NCBI RefSeq assembly: GCF_016097555.1
Contig: NC_054704.1
Location: 76,557,638 to 76,621,637 of the forward strand
DNA from: Gigantopelta aegis
Taxonomy: Eukaryota > Mollusca > Gastropoda > Neomphalida > Peltospiridae
Length of the DNA stretch: 64,000 bases
Direction of reading: 5' to 3'
The notes under the pieces are model-generated. The model was not told where the DNA came from and searched no databases. It saw only the letters and a list, made by a program, of their open reading frames with translations. Shown here one piece after another: positions 1 to 13,500 of the stretch (within the stretch, counting starts at the first letter, position 1; every line of letters begins with the position of its first letter). A program made the translations under genes and the position numbers.

Positions 1-719
1 AATCAATAATAAATACATTGGCTAGGATTTATCTAAATAAAGCTAAGAGCAAGTTCAATATCACATTGTGTCTGAGGTGTGAAAAGCAGCCATTGATTTC
101 CACTGCAGCGTGTCAGTTATATTCAGTATTGTGCTGTACGACGGCCCAGTGACTTGTGATCGAACAATCACCTGTCTCGCAGTTTTCCAGATCTAATTGT
201 TGTGTCCTACCACTGTCTACCGTACGTTTGAAACATGTTACATTTTGTCTTGTCAGTTAATATGCCAGCAGGGATTTCAAAACATATCACAAACATGTAT
301 CACAGACAACATAAATGTGGGGTTCTTCATTTTCATTATTTATTTTGTGTGTGAATATACCTGTACCATAATATAACTAATATTAAAAAACTTGGTGTAC
401 ATGTTTAATTAAAGGCTAGACACCACACTGAAAAACATGCCCACTACATCAATCACAAAATAATCTTTTCAACATAGACCAGTATACATTTCCTTTTGTG
501 AGCACAAACAAACTTTGATTTTTAAAAAATGAAATATGCAGTAGATATTAGCTCATGGTATTTGAACATTGTCAGCTATTTCTAGGTCTCTCATAGTTAA
601 TACCAGTTGGCTATCTTTTACATTTTATATGCCCATCATCGATTTGTCATATTATAATATGACATTGTTCGTCCTACCATTAACTTTTCTTGTCCAGGGC
701 ATATTTTCCTTATCTTCCC

Positions 720-1380
720 ACTTTTTATACACCCATCTTTGACGGGTCGTATTGTGGTATGAAGTTGTGTCGTGTACCATAACTAGGTCACTGTGATCTA
801 CTTTTCACGCATTACTGCACATAAAAGGAAATCCTTGTCAGGACCATATGTTCCTTATCAATTCATAAAGTATCATCAAACCTTGCATGCAAGTACAAAT
901 TCGGATGATGATGTGTTGCATACCATTACTAGGTCATTGCGACCTACTTTTGATAGACAAACAGGGATTATCCAGGTGTTCTGTGGATCCAAACATAGGC
1001 CCCTTTCCAAAAGAAAGTGGCGCTGAAAATTCCCAATTTCTGTACTAAAAATTCCCAATATATATATGTTTGTTCTAATAAATTAGTTTAACAATGGTAT
1101 ACTACATCATTCAGTGGCCTGAATACATATCCCAAGTATGATTTACTTGTGCTATTTTACCATAATCCGATTAGACATGGGACCCTGGCAAACTATCCAG
1201 GATAAATCCTTGGCGTATCATGTTCCTCATTGGTAATCTTGTTACAGATTACTGCACATTAAAGTTAATCCTTGTCTAGGCTGTATATTCCTTATCAGTT
1301 CATATATGAGATCATCAAACCTATATGGTGACCTACATTTCACAGATTACTACATGTCTTCATTATCAGTTCACATAGGC
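720..1380. repeat. Dispersed repeat with internal sub-repeats (copy 1)
   Basis: The segment carries loosely repeated blocks containing phrases such as CATAACTAGGTCACTGTGA, a run around AAAGGAAATCCTTGTC and a run around CATGCAAGTACAA. The same blocks in the same order recur at about 32495-32925, and a short piece recurs near 23810-23870. It has no coding capacity and no clear terminal inverted repeats. The short ORFs inside it are incidental. Confidence 0.55.
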
Positions 1381-1409
1381 TCATCAAACTTTGCATGCTT
1401 GTAGAATCT

Positions 1410-2110
1410 CAATCTAATTGAAATTAGCTCCACTATTACATGTGGATCTAACAGCAGCCAGTTGGAGCTTATGTCCACCGATCAAAACCTTACTTGCAGA
1501 ATCTTGCCAGTGATTTAAAAATAATTTGAAAACATTCCGAATTATCCTGAGGGTATACAACATGTTTCGTGTGAATTACGAATGCCGTAAAACATGTTTT
1601 ATTTTATAAAATAAATAATTTGTAATGTAAAACTGAAGACTGATTTAGTTAGGGTTTTTTTTATAAATAAATAAATAATTTTTAATGTAAAATTGAAGAC
1701 TGATAACCCACCCCGTACGTATTGGTATGGTTCGCTGTACTGCGGCCACTAAAATAGACTCGCCCGATATTTTTAGAATTTGTATGCTCCCAAATAACGT
1801 TATAAAAGGCGAAGTGTGATTGGTCAATATTTAAATTATTATTTACAGACGAAATGTTACCTGGACATTGTGGACTACACAGAGTTAGCAATCCGATTAA
1901 AATTAGTTCTACTGGTCTAAATAAGGCATTCGTAATTCACATGAAACATATCGTATACCCTCAGGATAATTCAGAATGTTTTCAAATTATTTTTAAATCA
2001 CTGGCATGATTCTGCAAGTACCCGGTAAGGTTTTGATTGGTGGACATGAGCTCCAACTGCCTGGTGTTAGATCCACATGTAATAGTGGAGCTAATTTTAA
2101 TTAGATTGGT
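1410..2110. mobile_element. Palindromic MITE-like element, about 0.7 kb with long inverted arms
   Basis: The left arm (about 1410-1596) reappears as the reverse complement at about 1926-2110, at high but imperfect identity. Both arms begin with CAATCTAATT followed by AAATTAGCTCC and end near the words GTGAATTACGAATGC. The roughly 330-bp centre holds a short direct duplication (TAATTT, GTAATGTAAAA, TGAAGACTGAT at about 1614-1645 and 1676-1705). I see no transposase. I could not fix the exact ends or the target duplication, so the superfamily is open. Confidence 0.6.
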
Positions 2111-3819
2111 AGAATCTGGAATGACAATGTGTCACTACGACCTGCATGGCTGTTAACTGTCCGTCGTGAGACGGATTTCCGTCGTCAGAGAAATTGTGGA
2201 AATTATTGTTTCAGTCAGGTTTTTTTTTTTTGGGTTTTTTAAAAGAGAATCACTTCGGCTGTTTTCGGTTTCCGTAATATCAACCCGATCGCTTCTGACA
2301 TTTTCTTTGCCCTACTGACCCCCTTTAGGGACCCATATCAGGGTATAAACTGCTATACATTTTGGGGCCGGTGAACGGCCCCATTCCCCTAACGTAAATT
2401 CCCAATCCAATATCAAACTTTTCCCCAATTAGACCCTTCAACCCAACAGTTTCCCAATAAAGATTCCCAAAGTTGCTCTTATCATTTACCGACCAGCGGT
2501 ATGTTACTTCTTTATTATTTACGACTGAATAATGGGGTCATTCGAGAACTACTCAACGTGCACTAAGGAGAGTAGGAATTATGGGATGTGTGACAAAATG
2601 TAATGGAGGGGGGAGGGGGTGTTATTGTGCAACGTAATGTTAATTAATAAAGTATGCAACCAGTCATTGCCGTTTTATTTTAACATATATGTATTACTAA
2701 AGACCCCAAAGTAAAATATGACATGGTCACAAAACATTACACGAGCGAGAGGAGTATTAAAACTGCAAGATTTTGCGTTACGTATTGTTAAATGGACACA
2801 AAGATCAACAGAGGACTATTCAACGTTAGCGTAATGCAGTATCAGACATTGGCTTTTACCCCAATTTTTAACAACCATAATCAATTTGCAATAAGACTAC
2901 GGCGACCCGATGTAAATGTATTTGAATATTTGATTTGCCGTCCATTAGCTGGCAGTCAAGCCTAAATTAATATCAAGTAATAATGCAAACTTTAAAAAAC
3001 ATTTCCGTAGCTAAGCCTTGTGAAAGAACACCCCAGCAAATGTCAGTCTAATAGGACTATTTTTATTAATATAGGTTCACTGCAGGACCCATCAAATTAA
3101 TGTTTTTGTCCAATATAAAAAAAATAACAGGGTTTGGGTTGGGAGAAATACATGTTTAAAGTGGACTACAATTGTCACGTAAAACACTACCATTTTGAAT
3201 GGTGATATAATAATGGCACTGACATCTGCCATCTAAACCCCCAACCAGGGCAATGCCCTGTACCTTGAAATTTCAGTCACAACATTTTACTTTTGTTAAC
3301 AGCCATGGACCTGCTTTTCATGGTTCTAGATAACTAACCTTCTGTCACAGATAAATCACATAATTTGTCTACATTCTGATCATCATAGGAAAGTCTTGTT
3401 CAGTCTGAAGAAACCAAGATGGTTTACTTTCCCAGAAATTAACATTACACTTGTCTATAAAAGGTTTGACAGTCATATCGTGTTAAATAATGAATTCTGT
3501 GTTACATTTTTCATCTTAAATAATCACTATGAAGTAAATAATACAAAAAAATGTTGGTAGGAATGAGAATTGAACTTTTAGATAAGATAAATTGTATATC
3601 ATAAAAAAACCTTACCCCGTATTCAGTTTAGGAACTTAATTTGCTCTACCATTTTGAAAAAAGAAGATAATTTGGAAATAGTATATTTGTTTCTACACAT
3701 TTGCCTGTTTGTATTTGTCGCACTCATTAGTGACGGCAACAATCAATCCTTAAGAATTAATATTATCCCACATATGTGAGTATACTTAAACCTTGCTATT
3801 TTTTTTTTTTTTTGAACAG

Positions 3820-3899
3820 GGACAAAATACTTCCAGAGTCGGTGATTAGAAACATAATGTACCAAATCCTGCAAGGATTGAGTTTTATGCACAAACACG
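3820..3899 (+). CDS. MAK/CILK1: MAK/CILK1-like exon: alpha-E helix region
   Basis: After one base that completes a split codon, the exon encodes [20 protein letters not shown] followed by SFMHKHG, the helix before the catalytic loop. The acceptor is TTTTTTGAACAG and the donor GTGAGT. It ends in phase 1 (a lone G) and joins the next exon's GT to make the glycine before FFHRD. Confidence 0.93.
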
Positions 3900-6800
3900 G
3901 TGAGTAATATATGAAATAAATGTTCACTAGCCTTTACTTGTTTGTAAGCAGTTATATGAAATTGTAAACTCTGTCAGCTGTGATTGCGGGATCTAGCTCG
4001 GTCAGTAGAGCGCTCACCTGATGTGCTTGCATCGTCGGATCAAATCATCTTAGTGAACCCATTTAAAAAAAAAAAAAAATCAGAAAATTTCAGGTTGTAT
4101 TTCTTTGGTGTTCAGTTTTCCACAGACAGAACAATGTACATCATTCTTGTTCCAGTCAGTGCACCACGACTGGTATATAAAGGCCATGGTGTATGTGCTG
4201 TCCTGTGTGGGGAAGTGCATATAAAAGATCCCTTGCTGCTAATGGGAAAATGTAGCGGGTTTCCTCTAAGACTTATGTGTAAACAAATGACCAAATATTA
4301 GACATCCAGTAGCTGATAAATCAAGTGGTGTTGCTCTAATGCAGGGGTCGAATTTTACGCTGTTCAGCTATTCTGCAAATAGTAAATTTCGAAACTGAAT
4401 AGTAAAACAATTCTTCCAATATTCCGTCATAAAAGTGAAAATAAAGCACGGAATACCGAAAATCGCCTGCGACTATTCCGCTTACGTTTTTTCTTCATAG
4501 TCTGGAAGAATTTCAAGTTCAGGTGGAAATGTTGTACATACTTTTTTTGACGGTTGATATGAGTTAATTATGGCCTACGGTCATAATTTCCAGAGGGTGT
4601 GCAAAATTTCATCCGGTGGCATTTTTGCAAATCCAAGATGGCCACTATCGCTGACCGATATAATTAAAATGGCCATTACTTAGTCAATATTTGTGCTAGA
4701 GATGTAATGTTGGACTCTATACCTAGGTTTTTATGTACACGGAATCGAATGGAAAGGTTATTTATGTGATTCGACAACTGTATCACCATTAAAAATCCAA
4801 TATGGCCACCAAAATACCCTATAAAATCATTGAACTCATGCTTTGACCATTAGATGCAATATTTAATAAACTGTCGTAGTACATACCGGTATGTGAAAGC
4901 TATTCAACTTTAACTGGCAGCGGCATGAAAGAGGTTCTAGCGGAACATTTGGAAGTGTTGACAAAATACTAAATAGAAAGAAATATCCCCAAAACTTTCG
5001 CGCCCTCAGAATGCTAGTGGAGGAGCTGCTCCGTGATGTGGTACAGGAGCCAGAAGTTATTTCGTTCACTCGCCTCATCGAAGTGCTTGAAGCTCGAGCA
5101 AGTTGCAGCAGGACTACGAAGATGTGGACTGACAACCTTGTCAAGACAGTGATCATAATGATGAACTTTTCCCGTGGAGGGTCGAATCAAGGTAGATACA
5201 GCTGATCGCCTAAGCCTATGCAACACACTCGATGTCTGTATTAATCCTTTAGATGATGACTCACACCCGGATGGTGCACTGATGAACATCGTTACTGGAC
5301 AAATCGCTCACCTTGACGTGAATGCGGATGATGCCGTCAGTCTTGGACAACGGGCGATGAGCAACTTCAAGGCTGGTTGGCCAGGATCTTTCTATGATCT
5401 TCTCGGCAAACTAGTTGTCACCATGGATGTGACGAAGAAACACGTGTTAGTTGGCAAGGAATGTGTCTATGACCAGGAACTGATTTATGCACGTGTCATT
5501 GGTCTACTTGCAAGTTCACGGGAGATCAACTTTGATGATGTGTTGGCATACGAGTACGAATATCCACCATCAATGTTCAACCCAGGCGGTGAAATGAAAA
5601 TCACGAAGTCAAAATCGACCTTGAAACTGAAACTTCAAGTCGTTATATCGGAGCATAAATGCCCCATCCCGGAGACCGTTATCTATGATGTTTCTGCGCT
5701 CCTCTGGATCCTCACTTGGCCGTCTGACAAACTCTACATGTATGTGGATGCCTTTTTGTTGTTTGTTCATCAAGCTCTTCAAAAGTCAAATGTCACTCTC
5801 GTGTTTGACAGATACTTCCCCAACAGCACCAAGAACTTCATGAGGATGCAGAGAGCTGGATCAAGCCGGGTGCACAAGCTGACACCGGAGATGCCTGCTC
5901 CAGCCAAACCAGTCATTCTCACCAACACGAAGAACAAGATTCAACTGAATGCCATGCTCATAGAAGGCCTGCTCAAATCCGACTACTACACGAATGCAAC
6001 ACAGAAGCATACTCTCAAGATTGCTGGTGTCAGCGACATGCCAGTGGAGATAGTTGGTGGTGTACAGATTGACCGGCATGATCTCTGTTCCACACACGAG
6101 GAGGCTGATATCGTCATAACACATATCTCGTGTTTACTCTCAGGCAAGTGTGTTCGTGTTGTGTGCGATGACACTGACGTATTTGTGCTCCTTGTGCACT
6201 TCTACTACATTAAGTGTAGAGGTAGGAACTCTGCTCCAATGATCATGTCATCACTAGTGAAGGAACGAGCAGTTATCGACATCGGTGCCACTGCAACAGC
6301 ACACAGCAACATAGCCGATAATCTTCTGGCAATTCATGGGATCTCCGGAGCAGATACTGTAGCTTCACTGCATGGCGTAGGCAAGACAACTGTTATAAAA
6401 ATTGCCAAGAAGGGAACACTCTCCCTCTCTAAAGTTGGTGATGTGAAGGCTGATATGAAATCAGTGCAAGCTCAGGCCACGAAGTTCATAGGTGCGGCAT
6501 ATGGCAAGGTAGCAGACACGTGCACATCCATGACCGAATGCAGGATCAAGATGTGGCATTCAAAAACAGGGAAGAGTGGGGCATCATCGGTTAAACTCTG
6601 CTCCCTTCCACCAACCAATGATGCGTTCGTCGAAAACATCAACAAATGTCACCTGCAAGTCGCAACATGGAAAGCAGCACTTCTTGAATCACCACCGACA
6701 ATGGACCCAACAAGTCATGGCTGGGAACTCGACCACCAGGGCTTCCTGCTACCACGAACAGTGCCAACAGGCACAATATCTGCACCTGCAGATATACTGA

Positions 6801-7501
6801 AGCTAATTCACTGCAACTGCAAGACTTCTTGGTGTCTAATTGCAGCTTGCAGCTGCTCCAAGGTAGAAAGAAAGAAAGAAAGAAAGAAGTGTTTTATTTA
6901 ACGACACACTCAACACATTTTATTTACGGTTATATGGCGTCAGACATATGGTTAAGGACCACACAGATTTTGAGAGGAAACCCGCTGTCGCCACTACATG
7001 GGCTACTCTTCCGATAGGCAGCAAGGGATCTTTTATTTGCGCTTCCCACAGGCAGGATAGCACAAACCATGGCCTTTGTTGAACCAGTTATGGATCACTG
7101 GTCGGTGCAAGTGGTTTACACCTACCCATTGAGCCTTGCGGAGCACTCACTCAGGGTTTGGAGTCGGTATCTGGATTAAAAATCCCATGTCTCGACTGGG
7201 ATCCGAACCCAGTACCTACCAGCCTGTAGACCGATGGCCTGCCACGACGCCACCGAGGCTGGTACCTCCAAGGTAGAATGCACAGTGTTTTGTCTGTGTG
7301 AGGGTGGGGAGGCATGTAAGAACCTTCTGACATAAAACTGATCGGACAAAGAATCCGTTGAACCAGACGAGGACACTGATAAGTAATGTGCACAAATCAT
7401 GCTCAGGTTAATAGTCGTTTGCAAACATAAATGTCAATAAAGTTATTTGTTTGAACGAATGGAATTTGGATTTTAATTTTAGTTGTGTTCTTTGCAGTTA
7501 A

Positions 7502-7587
<86 letters not shown>

Positions 7588-10500
7588 TGATCCCCATATC
7601 TAGCAGGTAATTTTGGACGTTTTAGCTGCCATATTGAATTTTTAATGGTGACAGTTGTCGAATCACATAAATAACCCTTCCATTCGATTCCGTGTACCTA
7701 AAAACCTAGGTATAGAGCCCAACATTACATCTCTAGCACAAATATTGACTGAGTAATGGCCATTTTAATTATATCGGTCAACGATGGTGGCCATCTTGGA
7801 TTTGCAAAAATGCCACCGGACGAAATTTTGCATACCCTCCGGAACTTATGAGCTAAGGCCCTTATTGACTCATATCAACCATCAAAAAAACACTGTACAA
7901 CATTACCACCCTCCGGGCCATATTCTGTATATTCCTCCTGACTATCGGCTACATTTTACTGCAGAACAAATCCTCGCACTACTAAGACTAATGATCGAGA
8001 CTAATGTTTGGAGTGAGTTCGTTTGTAATTCCAGCTAGTATGCAGTAATGCATAGACTGGTATATAAACAATTGTTCGTCAAGCAATGTTGTACAGGGCG
8101 ACGTAGCACAGTCAGGAAAACTAGTGGTACATTAATAATTGAAGGGATAGTACATTTTTAAGCGGAATAGTGTTTTTTGAAATTCACTATTTCTTTGGGA
8201 TAGTGGTAAAAAAAATTAAATTTCAACCCCTGTAGTGGTGTTGTTGAACAAAACAAACTTTACTGGATTGGAAAAAATCTATTAATTATAAGTAATGTTA
8301 ACATTAAAATTATTGAAACTGTTTTGTTGCAGGTTTCTTCCACCGTGATTTAAAGCCTGAAAATCTGTTGTGTTCTGGGACCGATTTAGTAAAAATAGCT
8401 GACTTTGGCCTGGCGAGGGAGATCCGTTCTCGTCCGCCATACACCGACTACGTCTCAACACGATGGTGAGTAGCTGTGTAGTCCCCTTTAATTAAAATAC
8501 CAAGACAGAGAGTAGCACATTGAGGGGTTGCATTGAGTTTGTGATCGATCAGTAGTATTAGTATTTGAGTGGGAATAAGTCCAGGGAACCATAGCAGTTC
8601 ATTATAAGGTTAGTATGGGGTGAGCTCATTTACAAATAGGGGTGGGACGTAGCCCAGTGGTAAAGCGTTCGCTTGATGCATGGTCAGTCTAGGATCGATC
8701 CCCGTTGGTGAACTCATTGGGGTATTTGTCGTTCCAGCCAATGCTCCACAACTGGTTTAACAAAGGCCGTGGTATGTACTATCCTGTCTGTGGGATGGTG
8801 CATATAAAAGATCCCTTGCTGCTGATCGAAAAGAGTAGCCCATGAAGTGGCGACAGCGGGTTTCCTCTCTCAATATCTGTGTGGTCCTTAACCATATGTC
8901 TGACACCATATAACTGTAAATAAAATGTGTTGAGTGCATTGTTAAATAAAACATTTCCTTCATTTACTGGTGTGGACCTATTTCCAGTTATATACAGTAT
9001 CTGCAGAATATAAAAATAATTTTATTTTGCATTAAAGGCGCTGACCCTAGTTACCAGGCAGTGTAAAATATGTCTGGCTGTTACAGATTTTTTTATCATT
9101 AACGTACATGTTGCTTTCAGGTTTTTTTTTATCATCCATGTGTTTAGAATAGCTCAAAAGTAATTGTATATGTGAAACACATACTGCGCCGTGACAAAAA
9201 CTGAAGAGAGTGATTAATTGCACCTCCAACTTAGATCTTGGCAGGCCTTTTAGAATACGGTGGCCTGATGCCCGAGGCCAGTGTTTTTTAGATTCGGGCC
9301 AGTGAAAGTTACTTTGTGCAATCCCAATGGCAAGTGATAAAAAAAAAAAAAAAAAAAATCTACAAGTCACTTCTTTCGATTTGCTATCACATGCAATATT
9401 TCACTAACAAATAGTTGGCCACCAGTAATCTCTGACCCATCCATGACATCAATATACCTACTGATGTAACTTTATTAAAGTTATAAAGTGTAAACATTGG
9501 AAAAACAAAAGTTCATTGTTTTGCTGCCATTTTGTTTTTGACACTGGAATCCAAAGATTTGTTACTCTAATACTAATAATATGCAAAACGGTAACCAGTC
9601 TTTTATTAGTTTTAAAGGTTGCATGTTACTATTTACAAATACTTTAAATGTGTAAATTATTAATTTAATTTATAAAATATGACATAAATTGCAAAAAAAG
9701 TTTTTTTAAAAGCTTAGTAACACAGTATCTAGAGCTGGGCGGTTTTGAAATTTGAGGATCGGTATCGATATCGATATTTTGGAGGTGATTTACCTCGGTA
9801 AAGGTTACGGTATTCGGTATTGACACGATACCGATATCGAGCGCTATTTTTGGTATACTCGGCTTTAAACGCATACCTGTGTTAAGGCTCACCCGCTAAT
9901 TTCATCTAAATACAATTAAATTCCATACACAAGACTCTCGTCTGATTTATACCAACCCATTTTGCGTTCGTGAGATATATTATTAGTGCTTTCCGGGAAA
10001 TATTTTTCAATACCGAAATTTAGGTATTTTGAAATTTGCTCGGTACGGTAAATCGGTATTGACATAATACCGATACCGAACGGTACATACGGTATATCGC
10101 CCAGCTCTAACAGTATCATGAAATAGATAACGTTAACAAAGTACCCAAATTGAAAAATTACTACTAATATTGTGTGAGTGTGTGTGGGTGGGGGAGGTGG
10201 GAGAGAGCCTTAAACTGCAATACATGTACACTTTATTCTAATAAAGGTTCTAAATTGTTTCTTTTCTCATTTTATTTTTTGAGGGGGTGGGTGGGTGGGG
10301 AATGAGTTCCCATTCATAAGTAAATAATTAATGCTGTTAATTGTTGTAATATCTCGGTAACATGGATTATTTTTTATAACTTAGGTGGTTTTAGTGGACA
10401 CAATTCGTTTAAAATTTTAATAGGTACAGTAACTTTATTCTAAACTAATGAAAATTATTTGCATTTTTTTCTAAACAAACCATAAAGCATGCCCATTGAG

Positions 10501-13500
10501 CCTATCTGTTGTATAAATTTACAAATTGACTAAACATGATCTCAGTATGAAAAATGGGCAAGTGAATTTTTCACCATGGCCAGTGAATTTTCAAATCCAC
10601 TGGCCCTATGGCAAGTGAATTTTAAAAATATTCTAGAACCCCTGATCTTGGGGATCCATTTAAGATATTGCGAAATTGATACCATATACATTCACATGCT
10701 AAGGGGAACAAAGAATTACTCCTTGAATTGAGTGATAGGAAATGAGGTCTGGAAACAGTGGCTTTAAATATTCAACAGAAACAACAAACATCAATCAAAA
10801 TATACTGGTTATTTTGGATTGACAAACGTGATAGTTAAATTAAAGGTTGTAGGTAATTATGTTTAATTGGTTGTTTGCATATCCTATTTTGTTTCATTTA
10901 ACTTAAATATTTAAAAAAATTATAAATTCAATGCTGAAAAAACAAAATGACTTAAATATTTTAAAAAATAAAAAATTCAATGTTGAAAAAACCTAAATGG
11001 TAACTTTGGTAATTTTTGTATTGTTTTGGATGATATCAATTGTTACGTTAATATTAAATTTGTAGGTACCGGGCTCCGGAAGTACTGCTACGCTCCACAA
11101 ATTACAGTTCCCCAGTTGACATATGGGCTGTTGGAACCATTATGGCAGAGGTTTACACTTTGAGACCTCTTTTCCCTGGCAGTTCAGAAATAGATCAGAT
11201 ATTCAAAATCTGTTCTGTGCTGGGAACACCAAAAAAGGTTAGTATTAATAGCTTTGTAGTCATACATGTGTGAGATACTTTTAGTTTAAATCTCTTGTGT
11301 TGCTCTTGTTAACAGATTTCATTTCTAAAATCAAATTTCTTAGGCTGACAACCAGAATGGGTTGTGTCGACACATGAAAATAAGAGTAGTACATTATCTT
11401 GCCTTGTAAAAAAGTGTTTAAATGTAATTTTTATGTGAAACATATATGTAATAGTAATGTAAAGCTAAATAAATAAAACAATTTTTTAAAAGCTTTTTCT
11501 GTAATTTTTGTATCTGGAGGAAAAAAGCAAGATATAGATGTTACTTTTTACCAGCGACGGCATCAATATTTGTATTTAAATTTCATGTTTAGATCACTTT
11601 CTTAATAACTAAAAGTCTTAGGTCATTAAAACTTTGTTTATAGTTTCACCTATGGATGTTCATCACAGTACACCAAGACATTTAATTTCACACAATTGTT
11701 GTTAAATGTTAAAAACCTGTTTTCAAAAAGTCATGACTTTGTACATGTACAAAGTCATGTATAGCCAGTTCTGGTTGTCAGCCTTTATTTTGACTGCCAA
11801 GTTCATCATCTCTATGCAAAATGTTACGACTTTACAGGAAGAATGGGAGGAGGGACACCGCCTGGCCAGCATGATGAATTTCCGTTGGCCGCAGTGTGTG
11901 CCGACAAACCTGAAGACTCTGATCCCTAACGCCAGTCACGAAGGTCTGCAGGTCATGAGGGACATGCTCATGTGGAACCCACAGAAACGGCCTGGCGCCG
12001 GCCAGGTAATGACAGTTATGTAGCGGTTTGTGTCATGTTAACACTGGACTATGTACAGCAGTAGTTGGTTATTATCAACATTTTAAAATTTTATATTTCG
12101 GTTTCTTTGTTGAATATTTTATTGTCAGAATAATCATGTATACGAATGTGACACAATTTCTGGGTTTAAGCTGTCATTAAGTTATCGGCAATTTCAAGAG
12201 TGAACAAAAATCACTCCCTTTTTCTTTTCTTTTCTTTTTTTTCTTTGTTTCTTTGTTTCTTCTTCCTTCCTTCCTTCCTTCCTTCCTTCCTTCCTTCCTT
12301 CCTTCCTTCCTTCCTTTATTTGTCCTGGTAATCCATGTGAACTGCTAATGAATGTTTTCAGGACTTGAATTTGAGAAATATTTTACAGTCAGTCAGTCAG
12401 ATTGTTTTCCATTTTGTTATATATTTTAGTGTTTGCGATACCCATTCTTTCAAGTGGGTCAAAACCTGGGTGCATCCATGGCTGCCAGCAGACCACAGGT
12501 ACCACAGGCCTCAAGTCACTACAATCAGCCCCTGCCAGCGAGAACTACGAATCCCAAACCCTACACAGACCCCACGCCGATGAGACAAAACCAGATGATC
12601 CATGAAAATCCAATGCTACCAGTGACAAGCAAACCAAAGAAGAATGAAGACCAAGTAAGATTTACATTTTTACCAGTATTTGATTTATTAGTCTCCTACT
12701 GTTCCAACCAGAGGGGACTATAGGTTTTATATTTGTCTGTCTGTCTGTCTGTCCCACTTCTGTATTATTTTTTTTCACATTGCCTTGAGATACAATGAAA
12801 TTTTATGTGTATATGTTTATCATGTACTGTTACAGATCAAGTTTGACTTTCATGGTGATTTACTCATTTGTCACAGAGTAATGGCCCTTGAACTTATAAG
12901 ACCTGGAAAGTTACATTAATCAGTATGTAGTGGTAGAGCACTAGCCAGATATGCGATGAGTTGTAGCATTGATAGCCCTATATTGGTACATTCAAAGACC
13001 ATGGTATGTACTGTCAGTAAGAATGTTTGATGCCTTGTTTGCAGTGTATGTCACTATTCTATATATTATTGGGGATTGAGGGAATTTTGTTTGTAAATGT
13101 GTAATAAATGTTTGATATAGCTTAGAGAAGGCCATATGGAAGACTAGTCTCTATTTGTACCGAATGTGTCAGCTTCTTTAAATAAAGATTACTATTATTA
13201 TTATTATTATTATGTTTGAAAATTTATATAAAATATCTCTTGCTGCTTTATTGGTAGAAGTAGCCATCATAACAGCAGCAAATATCCTCTCTTTCTCAAC
13301 AAAGTTTAAAAAAAAAAAAAAAACATGTTTTAGCAGATAATAATTTTTAAATGTGCTGAGGTGTCGTTAAACAAATATTCCTTTCCTTTCCCCTCATTAG
13401 TTTTTCTCTGTCGGTCTCCGTGTTTCAGGATCTATTTGCCGTGTCGGTTCCAAAGAAGGCCAATCCCAGAAAGCGCTGGGGCACAGGCATGTCCGACGCT

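Larger units (their letters stand above)
1..3819. other. Upstream intron or flank of the MAK/CILK1-like gene, repeat-filled
   Basis: I find no exon here. The first visible kinase exon begins in mid kinase domain, so the ATP-binding N-lobe exons must lie before the window or be too diverged for me to see. I looked for the expected hinge-region coding sequence just before the 3820 acceptor and did not find it. The stretch holds a dispersed repeat (about 720-1380), a palindromic MITE-like element (about 1410-2110) and AT-rich sequence of no recognisable type (2110-3800). A poly-T tract and an AACAG acceptor precede the exon at 3820. Confidence 0.6.
4342..8232 (+). mobile_element. 3.9-kb element with long inverted arms carrying a FEN1-like ORF
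   Basis: The ends read CAGGGGTCGAA on the left and TTCAACCCCTG on the right. The flanks are TAATG (left) and TAGTG (right). Both match the one TAGTG of the SINE consensus into which it inserted, so the TSD is 5 bp with one later change. Long inverted arms can be followed by eye: about 4558-4810 matches the reverse complement of about 7612-7890, including AAATGGCCATTACT and CTATACCTAGGTTTTTATGT, and the extreme ends are looser. The body holds a degenerate N-terminal piece (5011-5170), the large ORF (5174-6868 before its SINE) and an (AT)n tract. No DDE transposase is visible. By its ends and TSD it is nearest to the hAT group with 5-bp duplications. Academ-type elements, known to carry XPG-like nucleases, are an alternative. 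Confidence 0.8.

Noticed and set aside
3986..4301. 105-codon ORF beginning [12 protein letters not shown]
   Set aside because: It is a reading of a SINE head and core. The same words recur in other SINE copies and in other frames.
7499..7586. (AT)n tract as a replication origin or promoter
   Set aside because: A simple microsatellite inside a transposon. Nothing else supports a functional role.
12433..12723. 96-codon ORF as a separate small protein
   Set aside because: It is the kinase exon 12430-12654 read on into its intron.
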